Origin: Vibrio atypicus
GTDB lineage: Bacteria > Pseudomonadota > Gammaproteobacteria > Enterobacterales > Vibrionaceae
Length of the DNA stretch: 57,907 bases
Direction of reading: 5' to 3'
Assembly: GCF_009811315.1 (NCBI RefSeq)
Contig: NZ_BLID01000015.1
Span: 1 to 57,907 of the forward strand
A program made the translations under genes and the position numbers. How positions within the stretch are numbered: the stretch's first letter is position 1; the number at the start of each line of letters is the position of its first letter. Positions 7,628-15,317 of the stretch are shown piece after piece. The notes beneath the pieces are model-generated. The model did no database searches, had not been told where the DNA came from, and saw nothing but the letters and a program-made list of their open reading frames with translations.

Positions 7628-10156
7628 TTGCAGGCTTACACCAAGACGTTAATCCAAAGACTTGATAATCTGAACCAGCAACGCACTGAGCGGGCTCTGG
7701 CTCTTATGGATTTGCAAAGTCAGCGTGTATTCCATTTAATCCCAACGCTCCTTCACTTCAACCACCCTGTTATTCCTGGTTACTACGATGCTCAAGTCCC
7801 GTATGGGGTATGTGAGTTTGAGTTTAATGACGCTCAACAGCAGTTTGTACAAGATACAGAACTGACCATAGGCCAATCACTGTCGACAACAGACAATCCA
7901 GCGATTCTTGGTTTGTATACCATGGGTAGTACGTCATCAATTGGTCAAAGCACTTCCAGTGATCTTGATATTTGGGTATGTGTCTCACCACAAATGGGTA
8001 AGGCAGAGCGCGAATCCCTCACCAACAAATGTTTGTTGATCACGGACTGGGCGCAGACCCAAGGTGTTGAAGCCAACTTCTTCTTGATGGATGAGCAGCG
8101 TTTCCGCTCAAACCACTCTGAAGAGATGACTGGTGATAACTGTGGATCTTCTCAGCATTTACTTTTATTAGATGAGTTTTATCGTTCAGCTGTCCGCTTA
8201 GCGGGTATGCGTTTGCTATGGCAAATCGTGCCTCCAGAGATGGAAGAGTGCTACGACGAATATGTTCAAGACTTATGTAATAAGGGCTATATTGATTGTT
8301 CCCAGTGGATCGACTTCGGTAAGTTAAATCGAATCCCTGCTGAAGAGTATTTTGGCTCAAACTTGTGGCAGCTCTACAAAAGTATCGATGCGCCTTACAA
8401 GTCTGTACTTAAAGCGATTTTGCTTGAAGCATACTCGTGGGAATACCCAAATACGCAGCTTCTTAGTTTAGATACTAAGCGTCGATTCTTTGCGCATGAA
8501 CCTGACTTGTATGGGATGGACGCATACTACCTTATGCTTGAGAAGGTAACGCGCTATTTAGAGAGAATTGGTGATCATACGCGTCTAGATCTAGTACGTC
8601 GTTGTTTCTACCTAAAGACACACGAGAAATTGTCTCGTAAACCGAGCGTTGGCTCTGTGGCTTGGCGCCGTGAAGCGTTAGGCGATATGGTCAAAAAGTG
8701 GCGCTGGGATGATAGTGTCATTTGCGAATTAGATGATCGTCGTAACTGGAAGGTTGAGCAGGTAAAAGAGGTTCATCACGCCCTGCTTGATGCTTTGATG
8801 CAAAGCTACCGCAACTTGATTCAATTTGCTCGTCGTAACGATATTACCTCTGCAATTAGCCCACAAGATATCAGTATTTTAGCGCGTAAACTGTACGCTG
8901 CATTCGAAGTCCTGCCTGGTAAAGTAACGCTACTTAATCCACAGATTTCCCCAGATTTACATGAATCTGATTTGACCTTTATTGAAGTGAGACCTGGTCG
9001 CGCCAATAAACAAGGTTGGTACTTATATAAACAGCCACTGACGCCGCATCGTATTATTGGTCAAGCGCCATTGGAGCATAACGAGTATTTGAGTAAGTTG
9101 GTGGCATGGTCATTCTTTAATGGCCTCATCACTGAGTCGACAAGATTACATTCTGTGGTCCGTGATGCTCACTTAGATATTGATAAATTCTATCAAATGG
9201 TAAGTGACTTACGTAATACCTTTTCACTGCGTAAACATCGCCCAACTATGCAGGCGTTAGCAAGTCCATGTGAGATTAGCCAACTGGCAATGTTCATCAA
9301 CTTTGAAGATGACCCAACCTCTGAGCTAAGTGGCAAGACGTTAAAGCTGGATCCTAAGAACACCGATATTTTTAGTTTTGGCCACGAGCAGAAGTGCTTG
9401 GTCGGCAGTGTTGATCTGGTTTATCGAAACTCTTGGCAAGAAGTACGTACGCTGCATTTTAAAGGCGAGACTGCGATGTTGGACGCGTTGAAAACGGTGC
9501 TGGGTAAGATGCACCAAGATGCGTTGCCACCAGAATCAGTAGACGTGTTCTGCTATAGCAAAAACTTGCGTGGCGTGATGAGAAACATGGTGTATCAGCT
9601 GCTTGCCGAGTGTATCGATTTACGTTTGAAACCGGTCGAGCAAGAGAAACGTCGTCGATTTAAAGCGTTGCGTATTGGCCAACAAATGTATGGTCTGTTC
9701 TTTGAACGTCGCGGCGTGTCTGTTCAAATGCTGGAAAACTCGGTTGATTTTTATCGCAGTATTTCAACCAACAAATTAAAGGGATCGCCTTTATTGATGT
9801 TGGACAAAGAGCAAGATTATCAGTTGCCAGAAGTAGTTGATGGCTTTGCTAGTGAAGGTTTGGTTCAGTTCTTCTTCGAAGATAATGAACAAGGTTTTAA
9901 TATTTATGTTCTCGATGAATCGAATCGTGTTGAGGTTTATCACCAGTTTCGAGGTGAGAAAGACGAAATGATTGCGAGCGTGAACAGTTTCTATACCTCA
10001 GCACAAGATGAGACTCGTGTGTCATCTAAACTGATTAACTTCAACTTACCGCAGTATTACCAGATTGTGCATCCAGAAGATGGCGAAGCTTATATCGTGC
10101 CTTATCGTAGTGATGGCGCGGGCTATCCCAAGCAAAACAAAATTGTGAACGCATAA
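7628..10156 (+). CDS. cyaA: Class I adenylate cyclase
   Basis: An 842-residue enzyme that makes cAMP from ATP and so feeds CRP. The N-terminal catalytic domain has the nucleotidyltransferase-like signature G100-S101 followed by SDLD (D112 and D114), and the C-terminal half is the glucose-responsive regulatory region typical of enterobacterial class I cyclases. Length matches E. coli CyaA (about 848). The start is TTG at 7628, seven bases after AAGGA (7616-7620); a poor TTG start is also used by E. coli cyaA to limit synthesis. It is divergent from hemC and ends at a bidirectional terminator shared with cyaY. Confidence 0.96.
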   Translation: MQAYTKTLIQRLDNLNQQRTERALALMDLQSQRVFHLIPTLLHFNHPVIPGYYDAQVPYGVCEFEFNDAQQQFVQDTELTIGQSLSTTDNPAILGLYTMGSTSSIGQSTSSDLDIWVCVSPQMGKAERESLTNKCLLITDWAQTQGVEANFFLMDEQRFRSNHSEEMTGDNCGSSQHLLLLDEFYRSAVRLAGMRLLWQIVPPEMEECYDEYVQDLCNKGYIDCSQWIDFGKLNRIPAEEYFGSNLWQLYKSIDAPYKSVLKAILLEAYSWEYPNTQLLSLDTKRRFFAHEPDLYGMDAYYLMLEKVTRYLERIGDHTRLDLVRRCFYLKTHEKLSRKPSVGSVAWRREALGDMVKKWRWDDSVICELDDRRNWKVEQVKEVHHALLDALMQSYRNLIQFARRNDITSAISPQDISILARKLYAAFEVLPGKVTLLNPQISPDLHESDLTFIEVRPGRANKQGWYLYKQPLTPHRIIGQAPLEHNEYLSKLVAWSFFNGLITESTRLHSVVRDAHLDIDKFYQMVSDLRNTFSLRKHRPTMQALASPCEISQLAMFINFEDDPTSELSGKTLKLDPKNTDIFSFGHEQKCLVGSVDLVYRNSWQEVRTLHFKGETAMLDALKTVLGKMHQDALPPESVDVFCYSKNLRGVMRNMVYQLLAECIDLRLKPVEQEKRRRFKALRIGQQMYGLFFERRGVSVQMLENSVDFYRSISTNKLKGSPLLMLDKEQDYQLPEVVDGFASEGLVQFFFEDNEQGFNIYVLDESNRVEVYHQFRGEKDEMIASVNSFYTSAQDETRVSSKLINFNLPQYYQIVHPEDGEAYIVPYRSDGAGYPKQNKIVNA

Positions 10157-10158
10157 AT

Positions 10159-10187
10159 AAAAAGGCCATCATCATGATGGCCTTTTT
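10159..10187. terminator. Bidirectional terminator between cyaA and cyaY
   Basis: Fourteen-base perfect arms (10159-10172 and 10174-10187) around a single central base, with A5 on one side and T5 on the other. It can terminate cyaA on the plus strand and cyaY on the minus strand. Confidence 0.9.
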
Positions 10188-10210
10188 ACTGTTTAATACT
10201 TTAATGGCAG

Positions 10211-10525
10211 TTATGGCCATTCGATCTCTTCATCGCAGTGTTTTTCACACTCTTGTTTCACCATAGCGATCAGTTCCATCGCTGTTTTCGAACAGGTCCA
10301 CTGATTATCGATTAAAGCAAAGTGGAAGCCGCCAGACTTGGATGCTAGCCAAATCTCTTTCATTGGTTCTTGGCGGTTGATGATGATCTGGCTGCGGTCT
10401 TCAAACTCAAGGGTCATTACGTTACCAGACGTCTCGTAATCGATGTCCGCACCTGAATCATCAATCATTTCTTCAATGATTTGCATTTGAACATCTACTA
10501 ACTGATGAAATTCAGTCTCGTTCAT
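10211..10525 (-). CDS. cyaY: Frataxin-like iron protein CyaY
   Basis: A 104-residue bacterial frataxin that binds iron and modulates the IscS-IscU iron-sulfur assembly complex. The acidic N-terminal helix (EEMIDDSGADIDYE), the beta segment with SQIIINRQEP and the IWLASKSGGFHF motif are diagnostic. The frame stays open upstream of the ATG at 10525, but the extra sequence shows no family similarity and runs over the lptM promoter side, so the internal ATG (MNETEFHQ) is chosen. It is convergent with cyaA and divergent from lptM. Confidence 0.94.
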   Translation of the reverse strand: MNETEFHQLVDVQMQIIEEMIDDSGADIDYETSGNVMTLEFEDRSQIIINRQEPMKEIWLASKSGGFHFALIDNQWTCSKTAMELIAMVKQECEKHCDEEIEWP

Positions 10526-10599
10526 CTTATCTATCCTATTGCTTTTCTTGAGTGTGGTGCGATTATAGGGGGCATTGATGAAATAATCACATAGAACCG

Positions 10600-10716
10600 A
10601 TGAAAAAAACAATTTTAGCGCTATTTGTGGTTTCTGTTCTTGGCTTGGCTGGTTGCGGTCAAACAGGTTCCCTGTATATGCCAGACGAGACCCAGCAAAA
10701 CGAACAGTCTTCATAA
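10600..10716 (+). CDS. lptM: LptM (YifL) small lipoprotein
   Basis: A 38-residue lipoprotein. It has a lysine-rich start (MKKT), a hydrophobic signal stretch and the lipobox LAGC with the lipidated Cys at residue 19, followed by GQTGSLYMP, which is the conserved short motif of the LptM/YifL family. In E. coli LptM mimics LPS and helps the LptD-LptE translocon mature. Position between cyaY and lysA/dapF matches the usual location. It lies 39 bases before lysA and is probably co-transcribed with it. Confidence 0.9.
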   Translation: MKKTILALFVVSVLGLAGCGQTGSLYMPDETQQNEQSS

Positions 10717-10754
10717 CAATTATTAAGTAATATCAGAATATAAGGGAAAGCACT

Positions 10755-12008
10755 TTGGATTACTTCAACTATCAGGATGATGGCCAACTTTGGGCCGAGA
10801 ACGTTGCATTGTCTGATTTGGCTCAGCAGTACGGTACGCCACTTTACGTATATTCACGAGCGACATTGGAGCGCCATTGGAACGCTTTTGATAAATCGGT
10901 TGGTGATCACCCGCATTTGGTTTGTTACGCAGTGAAAGCGAACTCTAACCTAGGTGTATTGAATGCATTGGCACGTATTGGCTCTGGCTTTGACATTGTG
11001 TCTGGCGGTGAGCTGGAACGTGTGATTGCTGCTGGTGGCGATGCGAAAAAGGTGGTCTTCTCTGGTGTTGGTAAAACGGAGCAAGAGATGCGTCGTGCAC
11101 TTGAGCTAGGTATTAAGTGCTTTAATGTCGAATCAGAACCTGAGCTTGAGCGTCTCAATAAAGTGGCTGGCGAACTAGGTGTGAAAGCGCCAATTTCTCT
11201 GCGTATTAATCCTGATGTTGATGCTCATACCCACCCTTATATTTCAACTGGTCTGCGTGACAATAAGTTTGGTATTGCTTTTGACCGAGCTCCGCAAGTG
11301 TATCAATTTGCCTCAAGCCTAGCGCATTTAGAGGTGAAAGGAATTGATTGCCACATTGGTTCTCAGCTAACGGATATTGACCCGTTTATTGATGCGACAG
11401 ATCGTCTACTTGCACTCATTGACGACCTCAAAGCACAAGGCATTTCGATTGAGCATTTAGATGTCGGCGGTGGTTTAGGTGTTGTGTATCGTGATGAGCA
11501 GCCACCAGAGCCATCTGATTATGCAAAAGCTCTATTGGCGCGTCTTGAAAACCACCAAGAGCTGGAACTGATTTTTGAGCCGGGCCGTGCAATTGCAGCC
11601 AACGCGGGTATTTTGCTGACGAAAGTTGAATTCCTAAAGCATACAGAGCACAAAAACTTTGCGATTATCGATGCCGCGATGAATGATTTGATGCGCCCTG
11701 CATTGTATCAAGCATGGCAAGATATCGTTCCTGTTGCTCCTCGTACTGGAGAAGCGAAAGCTTACGATCTGGTTGGCCCTATTTGTGAAACCGGTGACTT
11801 CTTAGGTAAAGACCGCGAATTGGTTCTTGAAGAGAATGACTTACTCGCTGTTCGTTCTGCTGGAGCTTACGGCTTCGTGATGTCTTCGAACTACAACACC
11901 CGCGCACGAGTTGCTGAAGTGATGGTTGATGGTGATCAAACACATTTAGTACGTCAGCGTGAAGAGTTGTCCAGCTTATGGGCACTAGAAAACATTCTTC
12001 CGGAGTAA
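10755..12008 (+). CDS. lysA: Diaminopimelate decarboxylase
   Basis: A 417-residue PLP enzyme catalysing the last step of lysine synthesis, meso-diaminopimelate to lysine plus CO2. The PLP lysine is in CYAVKANSN; HIGSQ, the glycine-rich GGGLGV and EPGRAI (phosphate binding) follow, with the CETGDFLG motif near the C-terminus. The start is TTG at 10755, preceded by AAGGGAAAG; no in-frame ATG fits the family N-terminus. It is followed after ten bases by dapF, so the two last diaminopimelate steps are co-transcribed. Presence of lysA next to dapF is usual in vibrios and pseudomonads but not in E. coli. Confidence 0.96.
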   Translation: MDYFNYQDDGQLWAENVALSDLAQQYGTPLYVYSRATLERHWNAFDKSVGDHPHLVCYAVKANSNLGVLNALARIGSGFDIVSGGELERVIAAGGDAKKVVFSGVGKTEQEMRRALELGIKCFNVESEPELERLNKVAGELGVKAPISLRINPDVDAHTHPYISTGLRDNKFGIAFDRAPQVYQFASSLAHLEVKGIDCHIGSQLTDIDPFIDATDRLLALIDDLKAQGISIEHLDVGGGLGVVYRDEQPPEPSDYAKALLARLENHQELELIFEPGRAIAANAGILLTKVEFLKHTEHKNFAIIDAAMNDLMRPALYQAWQDIVPVAPRTGEAKAYDLVGPICETGDFLGKDRELVLEENDLLAVRSAGAYGFVMSSNYNTRARVAEVMVDGDQTHLVRQREELSSLWALENILPE

Positions 12009-12018
12009 TTGGACGTTT

Positions 12019-12849
12019 ATGCATTTCCATTTTTCTAAAATGCATGGTTTGGGTAACGACTTTATGGTCGTGGACTGTATCACCCAAAACATTTTTTTCT
12101 CCCCTGATTTGATCCGTCGTTTGGCGGATCGTCACACTGGGGTTGGCTTTGACCAACTATTGGTTGTTGAAGCGCCGTATGATCCAGAAACGGATTTCCA
12201 CTATCGCATCTTTAATGCCGACGGCAGTGAAGTTGAGCAGTGTGGTAATGGCGCTCGCTGTTTTGCCCGCTTTGTGCGGATGAAAGGGCTAACCAATAAA
12301 TACAGCGTTAATGTTAGTACCAAGAAAGGCAAAATGGTCCTCAACATTGAGGAAGATGATCAGGTTACCGTGAACATGGGCGTCCCTGAGTTCGAACCCA
12401 ATAAGATCCCATTTAAAGCCAAGCAGATGGAAAAAACCTACATCCTGCGTACCGAAGAGAAGACGTTGTTCTGTGGTGCCGTGAGCATGGGTAATCCGCA
12501 TGTGGTGACCGTGGTGGATGATGTGACGACAACCGATGTCGATACATTAGGCCCGCTACTAGAATCTCATGAGCGCTTTCCAGAGCGGGTGAATGCCGGT
12601 TTCATGCAGGTTGTGAATCGCAACGAAATCAATTTACGTGTCTATGAACGCGGTGCGGGTGAGACCCAGGCGTGTGGTAGTGGCGCATGTGGGGCGGTTG
12701 CCGTTGGTATCTTACAGGGCCTGCTTGATGAAACGGTGAAAGTTAATCTCCCTGGAGGAAGCCTAAACATCAGTTGGAAAGGTCCAGGAAAGCCTCTATT
12801 TATGACTGGTCCGGCAACGCATGTATTTGACGGCCAACTGAGCTGCTAA
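12019..12849 (+). CDS. dapF: Diaminopimelate epimerase
   Basis: A 276-residue enzyme converting LL- to meso-diaminopimelate for lysine and peptidoglycan. Both catalytic cysteines are visible, in GNGARCFARF (N-terminal lobe) and ACGSGACGAV (C-terminal lobe). The N-terminal FSKMHGLGNDF motif and length are typical. It is part of the lptM-lysA-dapF-DUF484-xerC-yigB run with small gaps. Confidence 0.97.
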   Translation: MHFHFSKMHGLGNDFMVVDCITQNIFFSPDLIRRLADRHTGVGFDQLLVVEAPYDPETDFHYRIFNADGSEVEQCGNGARCFARFVRMKGLTNKYSVNVSTKKGKMVLNIEEDDQVTVNMGVPEFEPNKIPFKAKQMEKTYILRTEEKTLFCGAVSMGNPHVVTVVDDVTTTDVDTLGPLLESHERFPERVNAGFMQVVNRNEINLRVYERGAGETQACGSGACGAVAVGILQGLLDETVKVNLPGGSLNISWKGPGKPLFMTGPATHVFDGQLSC

Positions 12850-12892
12850 TTCATAGCAAAACAACACAATAATAAAGAGTAAAGGAACTAAC

Positions 12893-13597
12893 GTGTCTCA
12901 AATTGAAGCGGATGCACTGACAGAAGAAGTCATCGCGGAATACTTACGTGATAATCCAGATTTTTTCTCTAATCGCAGAGAGTTGGTGGATCGTCTGGCC
13001 TTGCCGACTCAGGAGCAAGGGGCTGTCTCTTTGGTTCACGTTCAGTTGAATCGTCAGCGTCAACGCATTGAGGAGTTGGAAGAAGAAATCACAGCTCTTA
13101 TGTCTTTGGCAAAGAGCAATGACCAGACATTCCATGAATTTATGGCGCTGCAAGAGCAGATCTTAAAGTGTGACTCTTTGGTCAGCGTAGTAAAAGCTAT
13201 TGAAGAGATGGCGAAATCTCTTGGTTTAGTCGCCTATGTACGCTTATTTGATGCCGATTCAAACTTCTACTCCTTAGCTCGCGACGAGTATCAGCGTTTT
13301 GCGACTAATCATTTAAACGGTAAAGAAGCCTATTTAGGTCGGATGCGTAAAGCCGATCGTGAATTGCTTTTTGCCGATAATCATCGAGCTCCAGAGATGG
13401 GTTCATATGTTGTGCTACCTTTAAAAAGAAAAGCATTGCAGGGTGTATTGGCATTTTCCAGTTGTGATGGTGGTCATTTTCAACCACACATGGATACGCT
13501 GTTCTTACGCCATCTCGCATTAGTGCTTTCTCATTTAATCGAGTCTCTCCCTTGGCAATGTGAAGAACATGAGCGAATCAGTAATACCTCTGCCTAA
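12893..13597 (+). CDS. DUF484 family protein (YigA-like)
   Basis: A 234-residue cytoplasmic protein of the DUF484 family, usually found between dapF and xerC. It has an N-terminal helical and coiled-coil region (about residues 1-70, with EYLRDNPDFF near the start) and a C-terminal GAF-like fold (about 85-220). The start is GTG at 12893 after AAAGGAA. It overlaps the beginning of xerC by about 29 bases, which suggests translational coupling. Its function is unknown; the conserved position suggests a link to XerC or to cell-wall precursor synthesis, but that is only context. Confidence 0.88.
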   Translation: MSQIEADALTEEVIAEYLRDNPDFFSNRRELVDRLALPTQEQGAVSLVHVQLNRQRQRIEELEEEITALMSLAKSNDQTFHEFMALQEQILKCDSLVSVVKAIEEMAKSLGLVAYVRLFDADSNFYSLARDEYQRFATNHLNGKEAYLGRMRKADRELLFADNHRAPEMGSYVVLPLKRKALQGVLAFSSCDGGHFQPHMDTLFLRHLALVLSHLIESLPWQCEEHERISNTSA

Positions 13598-14498
13598 CAG
13601 TCTCCAAAAGCCTCTTGAACGCTTCTATGAATACCTAAGAAGCGAAAAGGGGCTTAGCCTCCATACCCAACGAAATTACAAACAACAACTTGAAACCATG
13701 GGGCACCACTTAGTGCACCTGGGCCTAAAAGAGTGGTCTCAGGTTGATGCGGGTTGGGTGCGTCAGTTAGCCAGTAAAGGCATGCGAGATGGTATGAAAG
13801 CCAGTAGTCTCGCAACGCGTTTGTCATCGCTGCGCAGCTTTTTCGATTTCTTGATTTTGCGTGGTGAGATGAGTGCGAACCCTGCGAAAGGGGTTTCTGC
13901 ACCTAGAAAAAAACGCCCACTTCCAAAAAACCTTGATGTTGATGAGGTTGGGCAATTGTTGGATGTGAATGAAGACGATCCGCTCTCTATTCGCGATCGC
14001 GCTATGATGGAGCTGATGTATGGTGCCGGACTGCGTTTGGCTGAACTTGTCAGTATCAATGTGAAAGACGTGAGCTTTTTATCTGGGGAGCTACGTGTTG
14101 TCGGTAAAGGCGATAAAGAGCGAAAAGTTCCGTTTACTGGCATGGCAGCTGAATGGGTTGGTAAGTGGCTTAAAGTTCGTGGAACACTCGCTAAACCAGA
14201 TGAACCTGGGTTGTTTGTTTCTAAGTTAGGTGTGAGAATTTCTCATCGTAATGTACAAAAACGTATGGCGGAGTGGGGGCAAAAGCAGGCTGTAGCCAGT
14301 CATATCAGCCCACATAAATTACGTCACTCTTTTGCTACCCATGTTCTCGAATCCAGCAATAACTTAAGAGCGGTGCAAGAGTTGCTTGGGCATGAAAACA
14401 TTTCGACGACTCAAATCTATACGCACTTAGATTTTCAACATCTCGCTGAGGTTTATGACCAAGCACACCCTAGAGCCAAAAAACGCGGAGGTAATTGA
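13569..14498 (+). CDS. xerC: Site-specific tyrosine recombinase XerC
   Basis: A 309-residue tyrosine recombinase that, with XerD, resolves chromosome dimers at dif. An N-terminal SAM-like core-binding domain (about residues 10-95) is followed by the catalytic domain. The catalytic set is visible: Arg in GAGLRLAEL, His and Arg in HKLRHSF, His in GHENISTTQ, and the nucleophilic Tyr in QIYTHLD. The ATG at 13569 (MSESVIPLP) is preferred; an in-frame GTG at 13560 would add three residues. The gene overlaps DUF484 at its start and yigB at its end (TGATG). Being in this conserved housekeeping run, it is not a mobile-element integrase. Confidence 0.95.
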   Translation: MSESVIPLPNSLQKPLERFYEYLRSEKGLSLHTQRNYKQQLETMGHHLVHLGLKEWSQVDAGWVRQLASKGMRDGMKASSLATRLSSLRSFFDFLILRGEMSANPAKGVSAPRKKRPLPKNLDVDEVGQLLDVNEDDPLSIRDRAMMELMYGAGLRLAELVSINVKDVSFLSGELRVVGKGDKERKVPFTGMAAEWVGKWLKVRGTLAKPDEPGLFVSKLGVRISHRNVQKRMAEWGQKQAVASHISPHKLRHSFATHVLESSNNLRAVQELLGHENISTTQIYTHLDFQHLAEVYDQAHPRAKKRGGN

Positions 14499-15220
14499 TG
14501 CGTTTTTATCGTCAGCTGGGCCGTATTGAGGCCATGACCTTTGACTTGGATGATACGCTCTATGACAACCGTCCGATCATTCGTCGAGTTGAAGCGCAAG
14601 CGACAGAGTGGCTACATACTCATCATCCAATCAGTGCAAGTAAATCGAACTCTTGGTGGCAAGAGATCAAGTATCAGGTTGCTGAAAAAGATAGCTGGTT
14701 GAGAAATGATGTAACGTTATGGCGTTTGAAAAGTATTGAGTATGGTTTGATCCAGCTTGGCTATAACGTTCAACAGGCACATCAAGCGGCGACAGATTTG
14801 GTTGATTTGGTATTGGAACTTAGAAGTGACTTTAAAGTTCCGGATTCTAGTCTGCAAGTGTTAGATAAGTTGTCTAAAACCATGCCTTTAGTAGCAATTA
14901 CTAATGGAAATGTTGATATTCACAAAATTGGTCTTAGTCGCTATTTTTCTAAGGTGTTGAAAGCAGGGGCTGATGGTCGCGCTAAGCCCCATCAAGAGAT
15001 GTATCACAAAGCAGTGCAATTCCTTGAATTACCAGCGAAATCTATTCTTCATGTTGGGGACCATCTGATTACTGATGTTCATGGTGCTAAACGCAGTGGT
15101 TTATCTGCTTGTTGGTTTAATGACCAGAATAAAATAATAAGAAATGAGCCAAAAACACGAACTTTACCGGATGTTGAAGTGAAGCTTTTACATGAGTTAA
15201 TACTTTTGAATGAGAGGTGA
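14498..15220 (+). CDS. yigB: HAD family phosphatase YigB
   Basis: A 240-residue haloacid-dehalogenase hydrolase. Motif I is DLDDTLYD near residue 16, motif II is AITNGN, and the last motif is HVGDHLITDVHGA. E. coli YigB dephosphorylates the riboflavin intermediate 5-amino-6-(5-phosphoribitylamino)uracil and FMN. Position immediately after xerC is the same as in E. coli. The ATG at 14498 sits in the xerC stop (TGATG) and has GGAGG six bases upstream, so a TTG three bases earlier is unlikely to be used. Confidence 0.9.
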   Translation: MRFYRQLGRIEAMTFDLDDTLYDNRPIIRRVEAQATEWLHTHHPISASKSNSWWQEIKYQVAEKDSWLRNDVTLWRLKSIEYGLIQLGYNVQQAHQAATDLVDLVLELRSDFKVPDSSLQVLDKLSKTMPLVAITNGNVDIHKIGLSRYFSKVLKAGADGRAKPHQEMYHKAVQFLELPAKSILHVGDHLITDVHGAKRSGLSACWFNDQNKIIRNEPKTRTLPDVEVKLLHELILLNER

Positions 15221-15317
15221 GCTAATTCTTACAAAATATTAGCTTTTCATCCGAGCATACATAGATTACGTTATACGAAAAAGAGCTCTTATTTTATCAA
15301 CGTCTTAGGCTAATAGA

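Noticed and set aside
13569..14498. Tyrosine recombinase as sign of a mobile element or integron
   Set aside because: Sequence and gene order identify housekeeping XerC; no att repeats, cargo or composition change nearby.
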